Assembly (NCBI GenBank): GCA_026391455.1
Contig: JAPLEH010000028.1
Coordinates: 1-43,400, forward strand
Length of the DNA stretch: 43,400 bases
Direction: 5' to 3'
DNA from: Bacteroidota bacterium
GTDB taxonomy: Bacteria; Bacteroidota; Bacteroidia; Chitinophagales; Chitinophagaceae
The translations under genes were made by a program, and so were the position numbers. The notes beneath the pieces were generated by a model, which ran no database searches, was not told the DNA's origin, and saw only the letters and a program-made list of their open reading frames with translations. Of this stretch, positions 15,709-26,130 are shown one piece after another (within the stretch, counting starts at the first letter, position 1; each line of letters begins with the position of its first letter).

Positions 15709-16824
15709 ATGCCCGCAGCCAATTCCCATACGGCCAAACGTATTGTAAAAGCAGTGCTTGCGGGCATAGCGGCCGGCATTCTGCTCTGTGAGCTTTGCAT
15801 GCGTATTTATAACCCCACCCCTTCTGCAATCAGAAACGGCAAACTATTGCTGCCGGCCAATCAGCATAAAATATTTACCAATACCTGGATCAGCAAACTG
15901 GACCGGCAGATTCATTATTCAAAAAACTCACTCGGTTTTCGCGGGCCAGAACTTCCCGCAGGCAAAGCACCAGTGCTCTCCATCGTTACTGTAGGCGGAA
16001 GCACCACTGAGTGCAAATATTTATCCGACAGTTCCACCTGGCCCTTTCAGCTTTATCTGAAATTGCATGGGGCTGACCCAAAAGTATGGCTGAATAATGC
16101 CGGCATAGACGGACATACCAGTTTCGGACATATCACATTGATCAGCGAATATATCATTAAGCTAAAGCCCCGGTATCTGCTGCTGATGACAGGTGTAAAT
16201 GATGTGGAACTGGATGCGCCGGATGAATTTGACCTGGCGAGTTCAAAAAAAATAAATACCGGATCGGCAAAGGCCTTTCTTAAATCACTGGCCAATCAAA
16301 CAGAACTGGGCCGTGCGTTCCTGAATTATTTCCAATTGCATGTATCTTTTAAAAAAGGGCTGATGCACAGGGAAATAAATCTTCCGGCGCTGGCAGACAA
16401 TCCATTGTCGGAAAATGTAATGGCGGCCCGGTTAATAAAGCAGGAGCCCTATCTGCGTCAATATGGCCGGCGAATTGACCGTATCATACGGCTTTGTGTT
16501 GGTGCAGGCATTCAGCCTATCCTCATCACCCAGCCTTCCCTCTATGGTGATTATACGGATCCGGATACCGGGGTGAAAACTGGTAATAAATGGTTTGCCC
16601 GTGATCCGAACGGAGAGAATTGCCTCATGATGAAAAGAATACTGGAGCTGTACAATGATGTATTACGTTCATTTTCGGGAAAGGTACCGGTAATCGATCT
16701 GGCGGAAAAGATGAAACCACGGTCATCGTATTTTTATGATTTCACCCATGTTACGAATACCGGGGCAGCTACAATAGCTTCGATACTGGCGACTGAACTG
16801 CCTCCCATTTTATATAAAAAATAA
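15709..16824 (+). CDS. Membrane-anchored SGNH/GDSL-type hydrolase, partner of the MBOAT protein
   Basis: 371 residues. One N-terminal membrane helix (about 11-30) leaves the catalytic domain outside. SGNH blocks are seen: GGSTTE (96-101, nucleophile Ser98), the Gly/Asn blocks around NNAGIDGHTSFG (129-140) and TGVNDVE (161-167), and the DFTHVT segment near the C-terminus with the catalytic Asp-x-x-His. Such proteins next to an MBOAT transferase act as the second half of an O-acylation machine (compare AlgJ/AlgX with AlgI, or PatB with PatA). It is 23 bases upstream of the MBOAT gene. TACCTTTC at 15694-15701 is a one-mismatch -7 box close to the start. Confidence 0.85.
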   Translation: MPAANSHTAKRIVKAVLAGIAAGILLCELCMRIYNPTPSAIRNGKLLLPANQHKIFTNTWISKLDRQIHYSKNSLGFRGPELPAGKAPVLSIVTVGGSTTECKYLSDSSTWPFQLYLKLHGADPKVWLNNAGIDGHTSFGHITLISEYIIKLKPRYLLLMTGVNDVELDAPDEFDLASSKKINTGSAKAFLKSLANQTELGRAFLNYFQLHVSFKKGLMHREINLPALADNPLSENVMAARLIKQEPYLRQYGRRIDRIIRLCVGAGIQPILITQPSLYGDYTDPDTGVKTGNKWFARDPNGENCLMMKRILELYNDVLRSFSGKVPVIDLAEKMKPRSSYFYDFTHVTNTGAATIASILATELPPILYKK

Positions 16825-16847
16825 TTCCGTAACCATTAAAACAGGGC

Positions 16848-18254
16848 ATGCTTTTTAATTCCATTGACTTCCTGGTTTTTTTCAGCATTGTATTCCCGCT
16901 TTATTTTTTTCTTAGCGGGCCATACAGGAAGATCCTGCTCTTCATTGCAAGCTGTGTGTTTTACATGTGGTTCATCCCCTATTATATCATCATTCTTTTC
17001 ATTACTATACTGATTGATTATGTGGCGGCGATTAAAATGGAAGACAGTCCGAAAGCCAGAACTAAAAAGAATGTTTTACTGATCGGCATATTGAATACCT
17101 GTCTGGTGCTGTTCTTCTTTAAATATTATAATTTTTTCATCCACTCCTTTAATTTACTCGGTCTGGCGGAACTGCCGCACTGGAAGATCATATTGCCGGT
17201 GGGGTTGTCTTTTCACGTATTTCAAAGCCTGAGTTATGTAATCGAAGTATATCGGGGAAATATCCGGGCGGAGCGTAACCTGCTGGTGTATGCGAATTAC
17301 GTAATGCTCTTTCCCCAATTGGTGGCGGGCCCCATCGAAAGAGCGCAGAACCTCCTACCCCAGTTACGAAGCTGTGATCAGCGCATCCGGTATTCGGACA
17401 TACTGGTGGGCTTCACCCGGTTTTGCTGGGGGTTGTTCAAAAAACTGGTGGTGGCGGACACAGCCGGTGTGTTTGTAAATGAGATCTACGGCAGTTATGC
17501 GAGTCAACCCGGTGCTATGCTTGCATTAGCCACCCTGTTCTTTGCCATACAGATCTACGGCGATTTTTCAGGCTATTCCGATATGGCCATTGGCACAGCA
17601 CGTATGCTTGGTTTCCGCTTCAATGAAAATTTTAATCTCCCCTATTTCAGTACCAGCATTACCCAATTCTGGAGAAGATGGCATATTTCGTTGTCTACCT
17701 GGTTACGGGATTATTTGTATATACCATTTGGTGGTAACCGGCATGGCAAATGGGCCACCTATAAAAACTTGCTGCTTACCATGTTGCTCGGTGGACTGTG
17801 GCACGGCGCATCCTGGAATTTTGTGGCCTGGGGCGGCTTGCATGGCATTTACTTATCAATAGAAAAAGCATTGAAACCGGGGAGCCGTGCTAAAAGCTCA
17901 CTGCTTCGCAATATTGCCGGATGGCTGATCACTTTTTTGCTGGTATGCTTTGCCTGGATATTTTTTCGTTCAGAGAGTTTTACACAATCGCTGGAGATCA
18001 TCCGGAGAATGTTCTCCACTTTTCATGTGGCGGATATATTAACCATTGAACGGATCACGGCTGGTCCCATTCTTAATGGCATTGTTTTATTGCTACTGGT
18101 GGAATGGTTCCTGATAAGAAGAATGAGTTTCGATGTACTGTTTGAAAAAAAACACGGAGATACCGCCATGGTCGCCTTCAGCACATTTATGTTGCTCTAT
18201 GTTTTTCTATTTGGCAATGCAGCAGAAAACCAATTCATTTACTTCCAGTTTTGA
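16848..18254 (+). CDS. MBOAT-family O-acyltransferase (AlgI-like)
   Basis: 468 residues with about 11 membrane helices. The family motif GGLWHGASWNFVAWGG is present, with the catalytic His near residue 319 and a second His near 331. TQFWRRWHISLSTWLRDYLYIPFGG is the conserved central region (longest run shown in part). MBOAT proteins of this type move acyl groups across the cytoplasmic membrane for O-acylation of exopolysaccharide or peptidoglycan. The SGNH partner is directly upstream and in the same operon. A strong terminator follows. Confidence 0.92.
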   Translation: MLFNSIDFLVFFSIVFPLYFFLSGPYRKILLFIASCVFYMWFIPYYIIILFITILIDYVAAIKMEDSPKARTKKNVLLIGILNTCLVLFFFKYYNFFIHSFNLLGLAELPHWKIILPVGLSFHVFQSLSYVIEVYRGNIRAERNLLVYANYVMLFPQLVAGPIERAQNLLPQLRSCDQRIRYSDILVGFTRFCWGLFKKLVVADTAGVFVNEIYGSYASQPGAMLALATLFFAIQIYGDFSGYSDMAIGTARMLGFRFNENFNLPYFSTSITQFWRRWHISLSTWLRDYLYIPFGGNRHGKWATYKNLLLTMLLGGLWHGASWNFVAWGGLHGIYLSIEKALKPGSRAKSSLLRNIAGWLITFLLVCFAWIFFRSESFTQSLEIIRRMFSTFHVADILTIERITAGPILNGIVLLLLVEWFLIRRMSFDVLFEKKHGDTAMVAFSTFMLLYVFLFGNAAENQFIYFQF

Positions 18255-18291
18255 TCCGGCAATTGCTACTTATTTCTACATATACCAAACG

Positions 18292-18319
18292 AACAAGGCC
18301 CGCTTACGCGGGCCTTGTT
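18292..18319. terminator. Bidirectional terminator between the MBOAT gene and porU2
   Basis: A perfect 12-bp stem (AACAAGGCCCGC / GCGGGCCTTGTT) with a TTAC loop between two convergent genes. T-rich ends on both sides suit termination from either direction. Confidence 0.88.
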
Positions 18320-18338
18320 ATTAAGAGTTATTCATTTA

Positions 18339-21300
18339 TCAACGCATCAGGTACATTTTACCATACCCTTTGTTGAAGTATTTATCGGTGTTATCGCCGG
18401 TGGCTTTGTATTTATCCAGCGATTTTCCGTTGAGGTTGGTCACCACCCGATAGAGGTAGATACCATTCGCGAGTTTTTGTCCGTACTGATCGGTACCATC
18501 CCATTTGAAATCCGTGATATTACGTCCGATATGCAGCGGGCCTAATTCGTCTTTGGTGATTTCCCGAACGATCTTACCGGTAACGGTCATGATCTCGATC
18601 TTGATATTTTGCGGCACTTCACTACCCGTTACGGTAAACACAAAGGCGGTGGATGTGGTAAACGGATTGGGATAGTTGAGCATATTGGAGATCATGGGTT
18701 TGTTGATCACTTCAAACACCACTTTGTACTCAATAGCACCGGCCGCATTGTTGCTCTTATCGCGACCTGTAACAATGAGTTCGTATTCTCCATCCTGGGC
18801 CAGGAACGGACGCAGGTTGATGGATGCCGTATTGTCGTTTACAGGAGCCTGACCGGCCGGGGTAAACCGTACGGTGTCGGTATTATTGAAATAGAAACGT
18901 TTCAGGCTACCGTTTGGATAACGTATCTGCAGCGTAAGCAACGTGGTATCATCCAGTGACAGCCATCTTGCTTCATCCTTCAGTTTGATCAGGATATCCG
19001 GTTTAGACGATACAATATCACGGTTCAGGATGTGTACGCCATCGAAGGTTACATCGAGCAGCGGGTTAAGGCTGTCCGGTTTCACATAGAGGTTGCGATA
19101 TGCGAAATTGTTGAAGTGATATTGTTCCACCTGATCATTATCCGGATTGGCTTCAATATAAAGTGTATTATGTCCAGCCAATGCGTTGGTATTTACCGTT
19201 GCACCGAGGTGTAAAGTATCACTGGGCGCATTCACTTCGGTAAGCAGCGGCCTTCTTTTAGGAATCGGCACAATATGCGGCACGTTATTCTGGTCGGTGA
19301 TCACCATTTTAACTTTAAGGCTATCAAACGGCACTTGACTTACATTCTTAAAGGCCACCCTGAAATCCATGGGCTCTCCCACTTCCACCGTGTCTTTTGT
19401 TTTCAGGTAAATATTCGGAGCAATGGCACCTTCCGGAGCCGGATCATACGTAAGCCGCCAGTAGCGCAACTGGTACGGCGTATAATTTGTATTATCAGCG
19501 GTTCGTAATTTCAATTTCACATACGGGAATTCAGTAGCGCTGATAGTCGACACATCAAAGTTTTGTTGTGCCGTAGTGATGCGGGTAAACAATACCTGTT
19601 CACTTCCATCAATACGCTGACCGATCACATCTACGGTGGCGGTATCACCAATGGGATCACCGGTGCCTCTCCAAATCAGTTGTTTCCATCCTTTGGAAGG
19701 ACCAAATACTGGCGATGTCATATATGCGACCGTATCGGTAGTATTGAGGTTGATGGACAGTGTCGGGTTATCAATCGAATCTCGTCCCACCAGCCATTGT
19801 GGTGTAAAGGATGGATCATTCTTTTTATATACCAGTACCCAGGGCCTTGCTTTATAGAATGAATCGATTCCACTGAAACCGGCATTTTTCAGGTAATGGT
19901 AAAGCGACTGACCGGCTCCCCAATAGTTCTGGTCGTTTTTCCAGTCTTCTGCCCATGCTCTGGGGAATCCAAATGCATTGATGAGGGTGAAGTTACGCAC
20001 CACTACATAGTGCCCGTCGGGGATCGTATCCCGCATCAGGTTCATCATTTTCCTGCGGCTGGCGGTATCTGTATAACGGTATTCGAAGTTATAGTAACGG
20101 GGTTCATCAAAACAGTTGTTATCCGTGCTGCCATATAAACCTTGTCCCAGCGTGGTGGGGAATGTATGCGGCACTACGGTCCGGTTCACCCAGGGTCGGA
20201 ATGATATCGGGTCAAATACGTTGAATACAAGTGTGGAGAACCAGCAAGTTAAACGGATATGCGGCACCCCATTGATAGAAATGGACAGCGATGTAGGTGT
20301 GGTGGCACCACTGGTGATCCAGGTACCCATTTGAATAAAGAGATTCTGTGGCACTTGCCCATACTCCCACCTGCGGTTTGCAGGGTTATATGTCATCTTC
20401 TCGTTCTTCGACTTATTATGCTGGTAAAAATGTGATTGGTTGTAACCAGTATTGTTAGTACCAAATGTAGAGGGGTTCAGGTATACAAAGCTGGAGCCAT
20501 TCCATACAGGACTTCCACTCGTTGGCACTGGAGATACTCTCCAGTAATAAACGGTACTATCGGTGAATGTTATACCAGGATTAAATTCCAATACACCACC
20601 GGGTGAGCTGATCGTTCTTGTGATCTTAGCCGGTGAGTTGAACAATTCGGTGGTATCCATTTCCATGGTGTATTGTTTCACCAGGCTGAAAGGATTAGCT
20701 GTGGAAGCCACCAGTTTGATATTCTGTTTGTTTACGATAGCATAGTTGTAAGGGAAAACCGGTCTGGCTTCATCTTCATAGATAAACACATCTTTTGTTA
20801 CACAGTTATTAGTTTCATACAGTTCATCCACTGCATTATCTGCATCAATACAAATAGAGATTTTATTCAATCCTTTATCGCGGGTGGCCACAATCGGGAT
20901 ATTGTAAGATAATGAATCCATGTAACGTATACCGCGAATCGTATCCCTGCGAATCACTTCGGTGGTAAGGTCGGGATAGGTGCGGCGCAGTTCCACTACG
21001 ATCTTTTTATCGATCGCTTTGGAAAGGTTGAACATTTTTGCATCCACTTTAAAACTTGTTTCGGCCACCGAAATAAATGACGGTGACACTTTCAGGTAAG
21101 GTGCTTCAATGGCATAATCCGGTTTATCACCCATTACATCGAGTCGGATAGCCGGGTCGCCGTGAATAGTAGTCTGTTCGCAATGGAAACGGGCATAGTA
21201 ATCATTCTGAGTGGTGAGATTATAGGTTTGAGTGATAGACTCCCGCATCAGCTCACCTAATGTTTTTCCATACTGTGTGGTGCTGGCGCCAATATAGGTG

Positions 21301-23468
21301 CGGGTATTAAAAATATCGAGGTAGTGTACGATTCCAAAGTGTGTACTCGCAACAAACGCGATCGAACCACGCTGGTTGGCCAATACGAATTTTTCGGAAA
21401 GGGTTTCTTTCAGTACGAACCGGAGTGGATTGAAATTATAAAAGTTACCCGCATTACATCCCAGGGTGATGGTAACGGGATATTTTCCCTGGTTATTGTA
21501 ATTGTCCGGGTTATCAAGGTTAAACTCCAGCGAACTGGCAGAAGAGTGTCCGAAATAGGTCATGAGGCCGATACCTTCCTCGAACAGGTGGTACAGGCGT
21601 TCACTGGCATTGGGTTCAACCGGTGCAGAAGATACTTTACTGAATGTATTCACATTAGCCCCATACAGGGTATCACTGATAATGCTTTTGTAGTTCTCCA
21701 TATCTGCCTGCAGAATAGCTCCCAGGCTACCATCGCTTGCACCCACCACATGCACCACATTCTTGGTCCATGCTTTATCGGCGATCAGCGGCGAAGAGAA
21801 TGCCTGTTGTGCATCGTATTGTTTCAGTTTGGCAAGATAGATGGCCACTTCATCTCCGTTGATGGCAGAAATACGGCCAATAGAAACTTTGGGTATTTCA
21901 TCCGGTCCGGGATCAGCGGCCAGCAGATTATCCGAAGCAGGAACACCGAATGTGGGTATGAATGATAATTTTTCAACATCCGGATGACTTTCATTGGCGT
22001 TGTATTGCTGGTAGTTCAATCCTTTACCGACCAGCAGCACATTCTTTACAGGAGAACTATAAGTATTACGTGCCCAACGGATAAAATTGCGTAATCCGTT
22101 CGGGTTCTTTTTTATACCATAGCCAAATTGATCGATCAGATCATCCACCATATAGATTTTAGCGGTATGGCTTCCACCTACTGCCGAACTGCGATAAGCC
22201 CGATAATCTTCTACCGGGTTGGCACCACCGGCAGCAGTAGTGAGTGCCGGATGCGATATGATGAGGTAATTACCCTGATTGGCGGGCAATGCATAGTTTA
22301 CGAAGTTGCGGGTTTGAAGTGTGGTTACGTCCCTCGCAAAGCCATTGGCTTGTGTAACCAATAAAAGTTTGCGGGCTACGGTAGAAGCTTGCAGGGCCAT
22401 TTTTATCACAGGGGCCGCGGAAATATCACAGATATATCGTTTGCCATTGGTGAGATCATATAAAACCGGGCTTACAGAACCATAATTGAAGTTGGTGATC
22501 TCCAGGTAATTTCCATTGGTGCCACTGGCAGGCAATTCAAACATAAAATTATTGACACCGCCCAGGTTGAATGTGCGGGGATAGATCAATTCTGTTTGTG
22601 CGATCACCATGCGGTCATTGGGCGACAATCCAATATTTTTGATATCAATGACAGCATTGCCACTGCTGATTTGGGAGATGGTAAGCGGAACCTCAACTTT
22701 CGCATAATCAAAAAAGTTAAGGGGCACTACCTGAACTTCGGTTCCATTCAGTTTAATTTGTACATCGCGTGGGTTGAGGGCATTACCTACTATATTGGTC
22801 TTCAGCACCGGGGCCGACGCACCGGGGCCCGTATAAGGATTAAGCGCATCGTAATAATCACTGCGGGTGACATTGATACCAAAATCCGATGTGGTCCATC
22901 CTTCGCCCTGGTCGTAAGCAGAAGAGTACACATACTCTCCCACGATGGCGGCATAACCCGAATTCATTTTCTCTTTATAGTATTTCCCAACGGTGTGTAC
23001 GAAATAAGGTTCTGGAGTAAGTGAGCTTGGCAGGTTGTTAAGTGTGGGTACCAGGCGTTTATTTCCACCGGCCGGTGTGATAGTCAGGAAGAATGAAACA
23101 GTGTCTGTTTCAAGGCTCCACTTATCATTCAATTGATGATCAGGAATACGGTAAAGTTCTTTATCCGGTTTACCGTCATTCATTTCACCCCAAAACTCAA
23201 TATAATCGGTTCCGGTCATTACACCAGTTTGAATAGTGGTGTAGAGCGGCACTTCTTTACCATTGCGCCACAGTTGAAAACGTTCTACCGGAGTGGCAGC
23301 TATACCCATGGTGGTCAACGTGGGTTGGCTGATTCGGTAAATACCAGTGGCTCCTATTTTGAACTTATAATAGGTCTGGTTATAGTTAATCCATTCATTG
23401 TTATAGGGCTGGGCTTTTACCAGCAAACAGGAAAGGACCAGGATAGAGGTGAGTAAAAAATTTTTCAT
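18339..23468 (-). CDS. porU2: PorU2-type C25 cysteine protease of the type IX secretion family
   Basis: 1709 residues, longer than usual PorU sortases (about 1100-1300). A signal peptide (1-19, ending VKAQ) precedes a long N-terminal region. The gingipain-like C25 domain has the catalytic pair His in YFGHSSA (about residue 637) and Cys in TLGCNAGNF (about 669). CARDB/Ig-like beta-rich domains follow, and the end is FlgD-like: NYPNPFTTST at about 1596, then the FKWDGTDQYGQKLANGIYLYR-type segment, of which KLANGIYLYR is diagnostic. PorU sortases cleave C-terminal domains of type IX cargo at the outer membrane and attach the cargo to a surface lipid. The PorV-like barrel gene directly upstream supports the pairing. 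Confidence 0.85.
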   Translation of the reverse strand: MKNFLLTSILVLSCLLVKAQPYNNEWINYNQTYYKFKIGATGIYRISQPTLTTMGIAATPVERFQLWRNGKEVPLYTTIQTGVMTGTDYIEFWGEMNDGKPDKELYRIPDHQLNDKWSLETDTVSFFLTITPAGGNKRLVPTLNNLPSSLTPEPYFVHTVGKYYKEKMNSGYAAIVGEYVYSSAYDQGEGWTTSDFGINVTRSDYYDALNPYTGPGASAPVLKTNIVGNALNPRDVQIKLNGTEVQVVPLNFFDYAKVEVPLTISQISSGNAVIDIKNIGLSPNDRMVIAQTELIYPRTFNLGGVNNFMFELPASGTNGNYLEITNFNYGSVSPVLYDLTNGKRYICDISAAPVIKMALQASTVARKLLLVTQANGFARDVTTLQTRNFVNYALPANQGNYLIISHPALTTAAGGANPVEDYRAYRSSAVGGSHTAKIYMVDDLIDQFGYGIKKNPNGLRNFIRWARNTYSSPVKNVLLVGKGLNYQQYNANESHPDVEKLSFIPTFGVPASDNLLAADPGPDEIPKVSIGRISAINGDEVAIYLAKLKQYDAQQAFSSPLIADKAWTKNVVHVVGASDGSLGAILQADMENYKSIISDTLYGANVNTFSKVSSAPVEPNASERLYHLFEEGIGLMTYFGHSSASSLEFNLDNPDNYNNQGKYPVTITLGCNAGNFYNFNPLRFVLKETLSEKFVLANQRGSIAFVASTHFGIVHYLDIFNTRTYIGASTTQYGKTLGELMRESITQTYNLTTQNDYYARFHCEQTTIHGDPAIRLDVMGDKPDYAIEAPYLKVSPSFISVAETSFKVDAKMFNLSKAIDKKIVVELRRTYPDLTTEVIRRDTIRGIRYMDSLSYNIPIVATRDKGLNKISICIDADNAVDELYETNNCVTKDVFIYEDEARPVFPYNYAIVNKQNIKLVASTANPFSLVKQYTMEMDTTELFNSPAKITRTISSPGGVLEFNPGITFTDSTVYYWRVSPVPTSGSPVWNGSSFVYLNPSTFGTNNTGYNQSHFYQHNKSKNEKMTYNPANRRWEYGQVPQNLFIQMGTWITSGATTPTSLSISINGVPHIRLTCWFSTLVFNVFDPISFRPWVNRTVVPHTFPTTLGQGLYGSTDNNCFDEPRYYNFEYRYTDTASRRKMMNLMRDTIPDGHYVVVRNFTLINAFGFPRAWAEDWKNDQNYWGAGQSLYHYLKNAGFSGIDSFYKARPWVLVYKKNDPSFTPQWLVGRDSIDNPTLSINLNTTDTVAYMTSPVFGPSKGWKQLIWRGTGDPIGDTATVDVIGQRIDGSEQVLFTRITTAQQNFDVSTISATEFPYVKLKLRTADNTNYTPYQLRYWRLTYDPAPEGAIAPNIYLKTKDTVEVGEPMDFRVAFKNVSQVPFDSLKVKMVITDQNNVPHIVPIPKRRPLLTEVNAPSDTLHLGATVNTNALAGHNTLYIEANPDNDQVEQYHFNNFAYRNLYVKPDSLNPLLDVTFDGVHILNRDIVSSKPDILIKLKDEARWLSLDDTTLLTLQIRYPNGSLKRFYFNNTDTVRFTPAGQAPVNDNTASINLRPFLAQDGEYELIVTGRDKSNNAAGAIEYKVVFEVINKPMISNMLNYPNPFTTSTAFVFTVTGSEVPQNIKIEIMTVTGKIVREITKDELGPLHIGRNITDFKWDGTDQYGQKLANGIYLYRVVTNLNGKSLDKYKATGDNTDKYFNKGYGKMYLMR

Positions 23469-23497
23469 TGCCTATCGTTTTTTGGTACAGATGGTGG

Positions 23498-24610
23498 TTA
23501 TTGATTGTTGTTTTTGTTCGCAGCCATATTCAGGCTTAATGAGAATACGTGTGTAAACAAAGGGTTCGACTGGTTAGCCAGGTTCGTAAATGCATAATCA
23601 ATGGTTACATTTCCGATCCGGAATCCGGCGCCGCCGCCGGGTTGAAAAATCCATACTTTCTTTTGGTTCAGTGTATCGCCATCCGAGAGGGCCCGCTGAA
23701 AATTATTAATGCCGCCACGGAGGAAGAATACGTTGTTGATATTGAGCTCCAGGCCGAGCTTGGGGTCTGCACTCACAGGATCTGCACTGATAAGAGTATT
23801 ACGCTGCCCATCGAACGTGACATCGAAGTTGGCTTCTGCCAGCAGGCTGGAACGTTGGCCCAGTTTGAATTCGCGGCCGATACCCACTATCAGACGGGGC
23901 GCAGTCAGTTCGGTTGATTTAACCGGTATATCATTTTTGGTAAGATAAAGCACTTCCTTTTCCTTTTCAGTAAAAGTGAAGGACCAGGCGTTGAAAGTGG
24001 TGGAGATATCCCTGGCGGAAAGACCAAAGCGCCAGCGTTTCCCCTGCATCTGAAAACCTGCATCGAGACCGAAACCCCATGCTTTTGCAAATTTGCCCAC
24101 GCTGCGGTGTATGACTTTTGCATTTAAACCGAAATTGATTTTTTTATTTTCTGTTTCTTTCAAACGCTGCCCGTATGAAAGAATAAAGGCATAATCAGCA
24201 GAGGAAAAAGCCTGAATATTATTGTAATTCAGTGATCCGTCGGGTTCCACCAGAAAAAGCGTATTCATGATATCATCCACGGCGAAGCGGAGGCCGGTAA
24301 CGCCGATTACTCTTTTTTTATTGGATGAGGGAAAGGCCACACTGGCATAATCATATTTGCCGATTCCTGCAAAATACTCCGCGTGCATCAGGTTGATTTG
24401 TGGGTAATCGCGCACCCCCACCATACCGGCAGGGTTCCAATAACCGGCAGTGCCATCGTTAACAGAGGCAACCTGAGCGCCCCCCATGGCAAGACCACGG
24501 GCACCTGCGCCGATATTTAAAAACTCATTGGAGTATTTGCGAAATTGTGCTTGGGTGGTGAGAGATAATAGTATTACCAGAATGGTAAATGATAAGCGGT
24601 TCGTTTTCAT
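23498..24610 (-). CDS. porV2: PorV/PorQ-family outer-membrane barrel (PorV2-like)
   Basis: 370 residues. The signal peptide ends LTTQAQ at about 22. The mature protein begins FLNIGAGARGLAMGG...WNPAGM, the PorV/PorQ (FadL-like) N-terminal signature, and continues with alternating strands of an outer-membrane beta-barrel. PorV carries type IX substrates from the translocon to the PorU sortase. It is 29 bases upstream of porU2 in the same operon, so a PorV2-PorU2 pair is the natural reading. No other por gene is in the window. Confidence 0.85.
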   Translation of the reverse strand: MKTNRLSFTILVILLSLTTQAQFRKYSNEFLNIGAGARGLAMGGAQVASVNDGTAGYWNPAGMVGVRDYPQINLMHAEYFAGIGKYDYASVAFPSSNKKRVIGVTGLRFAVDDIMNTLFLVEPDGSLNYNNIQAFSSADYAFILSYGQRLKETENKKINFGLNAKVIHRSVGKFAKAWGFGLDAGFQMQGKRWRFGLSARDISTTFNAWSFTFTEKEKEVLYLTKNDIPVKSTELTAPRLIVGIGREFKLGQRSSLLAEANFDVTFDGQRNTLISADPVSADPKLGLELNINNVFFLRGGINNFQRALSDGDTLNQKKVWIFQPGGGAGFRIGNVTIDYAFTNLANQSNPLFTHVFSLSLNMAANKNNNQ

Positions 24611-24852
24611 TGATTGAATTTTCTAATAAGCAAAGGGTTGAGTATTGTTTTTCATAATGTACGGAACGGGTGTAAAAATAGTCTTTCGGCTTGTAAAATC
24701 ATAGGTTTGTAGAGCAAAAAGACTAATAACTGAAAACGAACTAATTATAAAATTATTGTATAAAAGCGGGGTTAGATTATTGTGCAGTAAATTCGCATCG
24801 CCTAAAGGAGCAAAACTGCATTTTATTAATTGACAATCAATATTTTAAAAAA
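24611..24852. promoter_or_regulatory. Divergent intergenic region, porV2 and tyrS
   Basis: 242 AT-rich bases between divergent genes must contain both promoters. I see no full TAnnTTTG box on either strand. TAAATTCG at about 24791 is the nearest match towards tyrS, and ACCCTTTG towards porV2. No T-box-like leader or strong hairpin is apparent. Confidence 0.3.
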
Positions 24853-26130
24853 ATGAACCTGATAGCTGAATTAAGGTGGCGGGGTATGATTCAGGATATT
24901 ATGCCTGGAACCGAGGAACAGTTAAACAAAGAAATGACCTCGGCCTATATCGGGTTCGACCCTACGGCTGACAGCCTTCATATTGGCAGTCTGGTACCCA
25001 TTTTATTGCTGGTACACCTGCAAAAAGCCGGGCATAAGCCTTATGCATTGGTAGGCGGAGCCACGGGTATGGTGGGTGATCCCAGCGGGAAAAGTGAAGA
25101 ACGCAATCTGCTGAGCGAAGAAGTGTTGCAACAAAACCAGGCCGGGGTGAAAAAACAACTGATGCAGTACCTGGATTTTGATCCGACCAAACCCAATGCG
25201 GCGGAAATGGTCAATAATTATGACTGGTTCCGGGAGATCAGCTTCCTTCATTTTATCCGGGATGTGGGCAAGCATATTACCGTGAATTATATGATGAGTA
25301 AGGACAGTGTGAAGAAAAGGCTGGAGGGTGAAACGGGAATGAGCTTTACTGAATTCACTTACCAGTTGGTGCAGGGATACGACTTTTACTGGTTGTATAA
25401 AAATAAGAACTGTAAACTTCAGATGGGCGGCAGCGACCAATGGGGTAATATCGTGACCGGCACTGAACTCATCCGCCGAAAGGATGGCGGAGATGCCTTT
25501 GCTTTTACCTGTCCGCTGATCACCAAAGCCGATGGCGGAAAATTTGGGAAAACAGAAAAAGGGAATGTATGGCTCGACCCCGAAAAAACAAGCCCTTACC
25601 AGTTTTACCAATTTTGGCTGAATGCCCGTGATATCGACGCGGAGAAATGGATCAAGATCTTTACTTTTTTGAATCAGGATGAAGTAAATGCGATCATTGC
25701 TTCGCACAAGGAAGATGAAGGGAAAAGGCATCTGCAAAAAAGACTGGCCGAAGAAGTAACACGTTTTGTGCATGGTGAGGCGGGATTGCAGGATGCGCTT
25801 ACCGCCACGGAAAAAGCATTTGCCCAAAAAGAAGTACCTGCAGAAGAATTAAGTGTAGAAGATATTGAAGCCATGCAGGGCGTTACACAATTGCACTATT
25901 CAAAAGAAGCATTACTTGCGGGAGTGGATATTGTAACGCTACTGGCAGAAACGGGATGTTTTCCCAGTAAAGGGGAGGCGAGAAAAACGATTCAGAATGG
26001 CGGAGTAAGCCTGAACCGTCGCAAAGTGGAAGACGTAAAACTGATGGTGAACGATTCGCATTTGCTGCACGGTAAATATATTTTGTTACAAAAAGGAAGG
26101 AAGAGTCATTTTGTGGTGATGGTTGAATAG
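24853..26130 (+). CDS. tyrS: Tyrosyl-tRNA synthetase
   Basis: 425 residues, standard length. Class I signatures are HIGS (43-46, in TADSLHIGSLVP) and KFGKT (about 230, the KMSKS loop in its common TyrRS form). QMGGSDQWGNI is the tyrosine-binding region. The C-terminal S4-like RNA-binding domain starts near FPSKGEARKTIQNGGVSLN. It charges tRNA-Tyr in the cytoplasm; one tRNA-Tyr gene is at 484-566. Single gene, with a strong hairpin terminator downstream. Confidence 0.97.
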   Translation: MNLIAELRWRGMIQDIMPGTEEQLNKEMTSAYIGFDPTADSLHIGSLVPILLLVHLQKAGHKPYALVGGATGMVGDPSGKSEERNLLSEEVLQQNQAGVKKQLMQYLDFDPTKPNAAEMVNNYDWFREISFLHFIRDVGKHITVNYMMSKDSVKKRLEGETGMSFTEFTYQLVQGYDFYWLYKNKNCKLQMGGSDQWGNIVTGTELIRRKDGGDAFAFTCPLITKADGGKFGKTEKGNVWLDPEKTSPYQFYQFWLNARDIDAEKWIKIFTFLNQDEVNAIIASHKEDEGKRHLQKRLAEEVTRFVHGEAGLQDALTATEKAFAQKEVPAEELSVEDIEAMQGVTQLHYSKEALLAGVDIVTLLAETGCFPSKGEARKTIQNGGVSLNRRKVEDVKLMVNDSHLLHGKYILLQKGRKSHFVVMVE

